Origin: Mantis religiosa
Lineage: Eukaryota > Arthropoda > Insecta > Mantodea > Mantidae
Assembly (NCBI GenBank): GCA_030765055.1
Contig: CM060951.1
Span: 52,387,137 to 52,451,136 of the forward strand
DNA length: 64,000 nt
Direction of reading: 5' to 3'
In this document: one piece after another, positions 58,754 to 64,000 of the stretch
How the letters are laid out: every line of letters starts with the position of its first letter
Position numbering within the stretch: position 1 is the first letter of the stretch
Made by a program: the position numbers and the translations under genes
Notes under the pieces: model-generated
Database searches by the model: none
Told to the model about the DNA's origin: nothing
Seen by the model: the letters and a program-made list of their open reading frames with translations, nothing else

Positions 58754-61013
58754 TGTTGGTTAGGTTGGTGCTATCGTTTATATTCGCATCATTCTCTGTG
58801 CTTTGTGTATTTTCAACTCTTTCATTTTGATTACTTCTTTCAACTCTCACACCCCTAAAATCTCTTTGATTTGCACTAAATAAACTAGTACCTCTACCCC
58901 TATTAAAATTACTTATTCGCTGATTATTTCCTCGATAAAATCTTACATGGTTTATTTGATCATTTCTTCCAATTCTCGTCGACTGATTGTTATGATTATT
59001 CCTTTGCACATTATTTTGAACTCCACTTCCTGTTCCGGGAATTACAGATTCATAAGTTCGTCTAGGATCATAACCTCTTCCTTCAAATCTTTGATTTCTC
59101 ACGGGTGCCCCGCCCCAATTTAAACTCGTCCTATTATTCCTATTATTTGTAGGTTGTGATTCCTGTCGATTTCTTCCTCGCTCAATATGGACGTTATTAT
59201 AGTTACCATCACAGGATGTAGTATCATTAATGAGGTTATGTGCTTCAAATTCGGATAATAATTCAATCATATCAGAGAAATCGATAGGCTTAGCCACAAT
59301 TAAATGATTTCTGATATGTGGTGGATAATGACGTATTAGCATTTTGACAATTTCTGTCTCAGAAATTTCGGGATTGATCAACTTACTTTTGTTTGCTAAT
59401 TTTAAGAAATATTCAGTCATAGAAATCCCTTTTTTAAACTCAAACCTACCCGTTGCTAACTCAACTTTTATTCTTCTTTGTCTCTCAGGTCCCCAAAATC
59501 TATTTATAAACAGATTTCTGAAAGTACTGTATGTTTCATGTGAAGCCAAAGTTAACCTTAACCACTCAAGAGCATTTTTCTTCAAACAGCGTTTTACTAT
59601 TACCATCCGAAATTCATTGGGAATTCTCTTAATACGGAAATATTCTTCCAATTCCCTAAGAAATACTTTTGGATTATCACCTGATTCCTCATCAAAACTT
59701 GGTGGACTAATATCATTTAGTGAATAATGTACACATTCATTTTGACCTAGACTGTGGAGTTGTGTGTGTGAGGACATGTTTTGTGTGTTTCTGTGATAGT
59801 TAATATCATTATCTGGACTCACAAAATCACTACATTCACTTACTACATCACTAGACTTCTGATGATTGCTTAATTCACCTGGTAAGTCACAATCGTTTAT
59901 ATTTGTAATTCTAGACATTTCTTTCCCGTTATTTACTTTTCTAGCCTGTAATGCAATTACAACTTGCGTCAGTTTTCCTAAGTTATCCTTTTCTTTTTCA
60001 AAATGTTCTTTTACCTCTTTAATTTGCAAAATTACTTCTTCTTTTGCTTTACTTATCTCATCAATTTGTAACTTTATTTCCTCTTGGTGTATCTTACTTT
60101 CATCATGTTGTAATTGCATTTCAGAACAAATTACATTGATTCTTTGTTCTACTTTATCTCTTAATTCTTCTCTTTGTTTTTGTGTTATTTCTGCCTGTTG
60201 TATCCTAAATGTTTCTAACTCTTTGTTTAATTCCATTCTTATTTCTTGTTTCACAATGTCCTGACCTAACCTAGTTTCCTGAATTATCTCTCTCAACTCA
60301 TTGACTTCCTTTCTATTCTCATCCTTATTAATCTCTATGATCTGCATAAGCCTTTCCATATTATCCCTACACTCTTTTCTCCCTTCTCTAATCTCCTGTG
60401 AAATTTCAGATTTTAATTCCTGTTTTAACTTCTGTAATAAATTAATTTCTAAGTTACTCACATTTTGTGCTAGTTCCTGTCTTACTCCTACATCTAAATC
60501 ATTCATTTTCTTAGTTAAATCATTTACATTTTGTTCTATTTTAGAATCTAAATTACTCATTTCTGATTTTACATCTTTCATTCTAGAATCTAAATTACTC
60601 ATTTCAGATTTAACATCTCCTATTTCTGATTTTAAATCATTTGCATTTTGTTCTATTTTAGAATCTAAATTACTCATTTCTGATTTTAAATCATTTGCAT
60701 TTTGTTCTATTTTAGAATCTAAATTACTCATTTCTGATTTTAAATCATTTGCATTTTGTTCTATTTTAGAATCTAAATTACTCATTTCTGATTTTAAATC
60801 ATTTGCATTTTGTTCTATTTTAGAATCTAAATTACTCATTTCTGATTTTAAATCATTTGCATTTTGTTCTATTTTAGAATCTAAATTACTTAACATTCTT
60901 GTTATTCTTTCCAACATTGACTCATTATCTATGCTTAATCTTGCATCCTCCCTATTCATTCCTACACTATCAGTAACTTCTCCTTCCACTATTATTTCTT
61001 TTCTACTCGCCAT
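58737..61013 (-). CDS. gag: Gag protein of LTR-A
   Basis: Open for 758 codons from the ATG at 61013 (context aagATGG); an in-frame ATG 11 codons upstream at 61046 has a poorer context. Numbering from the upstream ATG: residues 54-185 are coiled coil, including five near-identical 18-residue repeats (NLDSKIEQNANDLKSEMS). About 185-370 is charged helical sequence. 458-604 is the conserved gag fold ('FLRELEEYFRIKRIPNEFR', 'ALEWLRLTLASHETYSTFRN', 'RFWGPERQRRIKVELATGRF'). 605-769 is an Asn/Arg/Gly-rich basic tail with RG repeats and no CCHC zinc knuckle. Gag forms the particle that packages the RNA. The frame is intact despite loss of most of pol. Confidence 0.9.
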   Translation of the reverse strand: MASRKEIIVEGEVTDSVGMNREDARLSIDNESMLERITRMLSNLDSKIEQNANDLKSEMSNLDSKIEQNANDLKSEMSNLDSKIEQNANDLKSEMSNLDSKIEQNANDLKSEMSNLDSKIEQNANDLKSEIGDVKSEMSNLDSRMKDVKSEMSNLDSKIEQNVNDLTKKMNDLDVGVRQELAQNVSNLEINLLQKLKQELKSEISQEIREGRKECRDNMERLMQIIEINKDENRKEVNELREIIQETRLGQDIVKQEIRMELNKELETFRIQQAEITQKQREELRDKVEQRINVICSEMQLQHDESKIHQEEIKLQIDEISKAKEEVILQIKEVKEHFEKEKDNLGKLTQVVIALQARKVNNGKEMSRITNINDCDLPGELSNHQKSSDVVSECSDFVSPDNDINYHRNTQNMSSHTQLHSLGQNECVHYSLNDISPPSFDEESGDNPKVFLRELEEYFRIKRIPNEFRMVIVKRCLKKNALEWLRLTLASHETYSTFRNLFINRFWGPERQRRIKVELATGRFEFKKGISMTEYFLKLANKSKLINPEISETEIVKMLIRHYPPHIRNHLIVAKPIDFSDMIELLSEFEAHNLINDTTSCDGNYNNVHIERGRNRQESQPTNNRNNRTSLNWGGAPVRNQRFEGRGYDPRRTYESVIPGTGSGVQNNVQRNNHNNQSTRIGRNDQINHVRFYRGNNQRISNFNRGRGTSLFSANQRDFRGVRVERSNQNERVENTQSTENDANINDSTNLTNNESIN
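60623..60892 (-). repeat. 54-bp tandem repeat inside gag
   Basis: Five tandem copies of a 54-bp unit (on plus: tctgattttaaatcatttgc.. attttagaatctaaattac) with essentially no differences between copies; degenerate half-units lie to the left (60530-60620). Each encodes one 18-residue repeat, so copy-number change keeps the frame. Confidence 0.9.
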
Positions 61014-61194
61014 CTTTTTAACTATTTTCTGATTTCTTAACAACATAAATCTACTACTACTACTATTATTTCACTCACTTAAACCAGTTCTCGTTTTCTT
61101 CTTTCTTCTTTCTTCTCTCTTCTTTCTTCTTTCCTTTTAAATTCCCACGGAGCTGCACGATGCACGATCTCCTCTTCTTTATCCTATTCGAGCC

Positions 61195-61212
61195 CCACAC
61201 GTTGCTGCGCCA
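61195..61212 (-). other. primer-binding site of LTR-A
   Basis: On minus, TGGCGCAGCAACGTGTGG starts two bases after the 5' LTR. TGG complements the tRNA 3' CCA. The primer tRNA is not identified here. Confidence 0.7.
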
Positions 61213-61214
61213 TT

Positions 61215-61709
61215 TGTAACGGGATTATATTTTCGTTCATCTTCAACTAATAAGAATCACGCCAACTTCTTTGTAATATCCAAGTCAAGTTTTAATCTAA
61301 TAAAAGTCATGAGATCTTTCTAAGGTGTGGACGCGGATTTTTGGTGAAAATAAAATTTAGATGAGTCCAATTTTGTTATATATTATTTAATTATATAATA
61401 TAAACTATGATTCACTCTTTTATATTATAAATATTGAATAACACTTTTCGAATCTTAATAATTTTTCTTTAGAATTACAATCATCGTTACCTCTTTCCTC
61501 CTTCTCCAGCAAGACACAAGATTCTAACACTTTTCTAGATTATTGATTTTCTTGTCCCCATAGTGATTCCCACTTTATTTTGTGATTGGCCGATTCACTG
61601 ACACGTCATCACACCACGTGATACCACTACTACTTCGGCCAATCACACAACTACATACATTTTTATATACTTATTATTCCTTCGAACATTACTAAAAAAT
61701 ACTGTTACA
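61215..61709 (-). repeat. LTR-A 5' LTR
   Basis: 495 bp, the same ends as 57257-57751, about 99.4% identical to it by eye. A CT-rich patch (ttctttcttctttcttctc) lies just inside at 61098-61135. Confidence 0.95.
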
Positions 61710-61713
61710 ACTT

Positions 61714-62457
61714 TGTAATCAAAGCGATAACATATTTAAACTTCATTAAGTAGTACAGTCCCTTGCCGCAGTTGAAACTGCTTCCATATCTTCAAATTCG
61801 CATCTCTTCAGTACTCCGTTAATGTTGATCACTAGAGATATGAATACTTATTAGTTCCACAAGTTATCTAAGTTTGCTGACACCTTTCATATGGTACAGT
61901 TAAATAACTTAACAACTAAATTCTAAAAGGTTAGTTAATAAAATATATCTGATCCCCTTAGTGTCATGGCCTAAGCGAAAACCCAATCTTCCAGATAATG
62001 TTGTCACAAAACCACACCTATCATTGCACTGGAAAGTAACATCAGCTAATAAAACATATACCTGATCGTTTAATAAATAACAGTGTTTCCCACCAAATAG
62101 GGCCAAAATGTTGAAGGTTGCTTCTTAACATTAAATATGAACATGTCTGCCTAACGGAAAACCTCAATTGCCTATTTTAGTCACTAACACAGACCACCGT
62201 TTAGACCACCCGAATGTGAGGCGAAATTTCAATTTGGGCTAAATAGTACGAATATATTTAAAGCATTTGTAGCTCTTAAAATGTATGTATTGAACTGTTA
62301 ATTGGTATTGGCCAGATTGGATAATATTATTTTCCGGCTTTACACCGTCATGAGAGAACAGTAATCAACAGCGTCAATTTTCCATCTACAGTGAAGCATA
62401 TGTCCCTTTTAAGATATTTTTGAACGCATATCACATTGAATACCATAGCAGTAGCAC
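61714..62457. other. right flank of LTR-A, no recognisable feature
   Basis: Continues the sequence interrupted at 57256. No gene supported. Confidence 0.4.
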
Positions 62458-63142
<685 letters not shown>

Positions 63143-63335
63143 CGCGTTTTACGTGCGTTTTATTAAGTGTTTGACGTTTTCCTCTACACAGTTGTTAAAT
63201 CTTTAAATTACAACGCATTATGCCATGCAACCTAAACACCTAAATACAAATAATATTTTACCTCAAGCGTCATACTATGTGTGGTGAACTTTAATGCACG
63301 TGTACAGTTTACACAATCAAATCAAATATATTAAA
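63143..63335. other. no recognisable feature
   Basis: Short AT-rich spacer. Confidence 0.4.
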
Positions 63336-63499
63336 GCTTCACGGGTGATCAGCCGCGTCAAATTTAAGAAGATCGAGCTTTCGGCCATTTCACACTATAT
63401 GTAACTCTATCAGTTCCAGGAACTGATGAAGGCCATAGAGTGTAAAATGGCCGAAAGCTCGATCTTCTTAAATTTGACGCGGCTGATCACCCGTGAAGC
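63336..63499. repeat. hairpin with 61-bp arms
   Basis: 63336-63396 and 63439-63499 are reverse complements with one mismatch. The 42-bp loop contains a further palindrome (cagttccaggaactg). Just past the loop palindrome the plus strand reads CTGATGA, then a GGCCAT/ATGGCC stem, then GAAA, reminiscent of hammerhead cores found at the ends of Penelope-like retroelements. The flanking stem and cleavage geometry do not fit perfectly. Confidence 0.85.
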
Positions 63500-63727
63500 C
63501 TTAATCAAGAACGCTCGCCGCGAAAGCTTCTAGTTTTACAAATCAAATATAGTTGCTAATTTGCATCTTTCATTTATGGAATATAAATAGCATCACTCCT
63601 AATGGCTAAGGCGTATATGTTTTGTAAAATGTCATCTTACTTCTATATTTGTTGCACGTTTAAGAATCCACAACCCATTGTTTTAAGTGTCGCGATACGT
63701 CTGTCCTTCACTTTCACAATGTTTCTC

Positions 63728-63965
63728 CAGTTGGTCCCGTAGCTCCCTCGGTGAAGCACCTGCCTGCGGTGCGAGGGGTCCCGGCTGATTTTTCTCCAAC
63801 CAAGATCCTTCCTCATCTTCCCCAAAGTCTGAAAGTATGAATGAGAGTGCAAATGTGTGTGTCATCTAATGATTAAAACCCAAAGTACCAGCAACCTAAC
63901 GTCTACGAGTTAACACCACTGCAATAGGGGATCTGTTCCAAAGGAGAACGGCCGTCGATATGACT
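63728..63965 (+). mobile_element. tRNA-derived SINE, family 4, second copy
   Basis: Starts ccctcggtgaagcacctgcc, then gcgaggggtcccggctgatt, and continues tttttctccaaccaagatcc.. gttccaaaggagaacggccg. This matches 44047-44292 in opposite orientation. The segment with the B box (ggttcgattcccggcgg in the other copy) is deleted, so it should not be transcribed by polymerase III. The window ends soon after. Confidence 0.7.
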
Positions 63966-64000
63966 GTTGCAGTTAAAGGCAAATGGGGTAAAAGTGCTTC

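Larger units (their letters stand above)
57257..61709 (-). mobile_element. LTR-A: young Ty3/gypsy-type retrotransposon with gag and truncated pol
   Basis: 4,453 bp, bounded by two 495-bp LTRs and a 4-bp target duplication ACTT (57253-57256, 61710-61713). In element order on minus: 5' LTR, primer-binding site, gag (ending 58737), a short overlapping pol frame (to 58082), an AT-rich 330-bp 3' region, purine-rich tract, 3' LTR. The LTRs differ at only about three positions, so insertion was recent. A full gypsy-type element would carry about 3 kb more of reverse transcriptase, RNase H and integrase, none of which is present. Movement would need enzymes supplied by a complete relative. Confidence 0.9.

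Noticed and set aside
58287..58763. 158-codon plus-strand frame
   Set aside because: Antisense to the truncated pol frame, which matches retropepsin and RT-linker motifs; this one matches nothing.
59344..61032. Plus-strand open frames of 127-243 codons opposite gag
   Set aside because: Antisense shadows of the Gag frame; the repeat structure mirrors the 54-bp array and there is no domain.
63336..63499. Confident hammerhead ribozyme call
   Set aside because: CTGATGA and GAAA are present, but there is an extra base before stem II and no matching stem I/cleavage site; left as a finding only.

Overview
This is a stretch of a large, repeat-dense, AT-rich animal genome, most likely an insect. A cockroach, termite or related hemimetabolous insect is my guess from the repeat mix, but nothing in the window proves it. 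There is no operon structure, no ribosome-binding sites and no recognisable host gene, exon chain or functional RNA gene. Nearly everything interpretable is transposable elements (TEs) and their debris, in many age classes, often inserted into one another.

Layout. (1) 0.9-1.9 kb: tRNA-derived SINEs, one split by a tiny retroposon. (2) 3.7-4.8 kb: a LINE 3' remnant, then the integrase C-terminus, polypurine tract and 3' LTR of a Ty3/gypsy-type element ('LTR-B'). (3) 5.4-6.5, 25.7-26.9 and 53.4-54.5 kb: three copies of one TIR-bounded DNA element carrying a broken DDE-transposase fragment. (4) 11-17.5 kb: SINEs, a LINE 3' end (14.3-15.0) and a LINE RNase H remnant (16.4-17.2). (5) 17.9-23.0 kb: an LTR-B solo LTR beside a dead mariner, then a LINE split by a second mariner. 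(6) 24.8-28.1 kb: a 3.3-kb interval bounded by an exact 88-bp inverted repeat. (7) 30-36 kb: solo LTR, 71-bp minisatellite, pogo-like transposase remnant, (AT)n and a second copy of the split LINE. (8) 37-42 kb: solo LTR, a long SINE, an 841-bp (AAT)n array abutting a SINE, and a foldback SINE. (9) 43.2-48.4 kb: two mariners of one family, one interrupted by a SINE, with a solo LTR between them. (10) 49-52.7 kb: SINEs and a Tc1-like relic with a 130-bp duplication. (11) 56.0-56.6 kb: a solo LTR carrying the same tiny retroposon. (12) 57.26-61.71 kb: a nearly intact, young LTR retrotransposon ('LTR-A') with a long gag and a cut-down pol. (13) 62.5-64 kb: a 685-bp (AAT)n array, a 61-bp-arm hairpin and another SINE.

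How they work together. The autonomous sources (mariner transposases, the gypsy-type pol, LINE reverse transcriptases) are all broken here. The entries likeliest to have moved recently are non-autonomous or cut down: LTR-A (LTRs differ at about 3 of 495 bp; Gag open; catalytic protease half, most of reverse transcriptase, RNase H and integrase missing), the SINEs and the internally deleted DDE elements. The candidates for something undescribed are the Gag-retaining, pol-deleted LTR-A element with its 54-bp repeat array in gag; the micro-retroposon of about 45 bp plus a (CACT)n tail, found twice with target-site duplications; the foldback SINEs; and the exact 88-bp inverted repeat.
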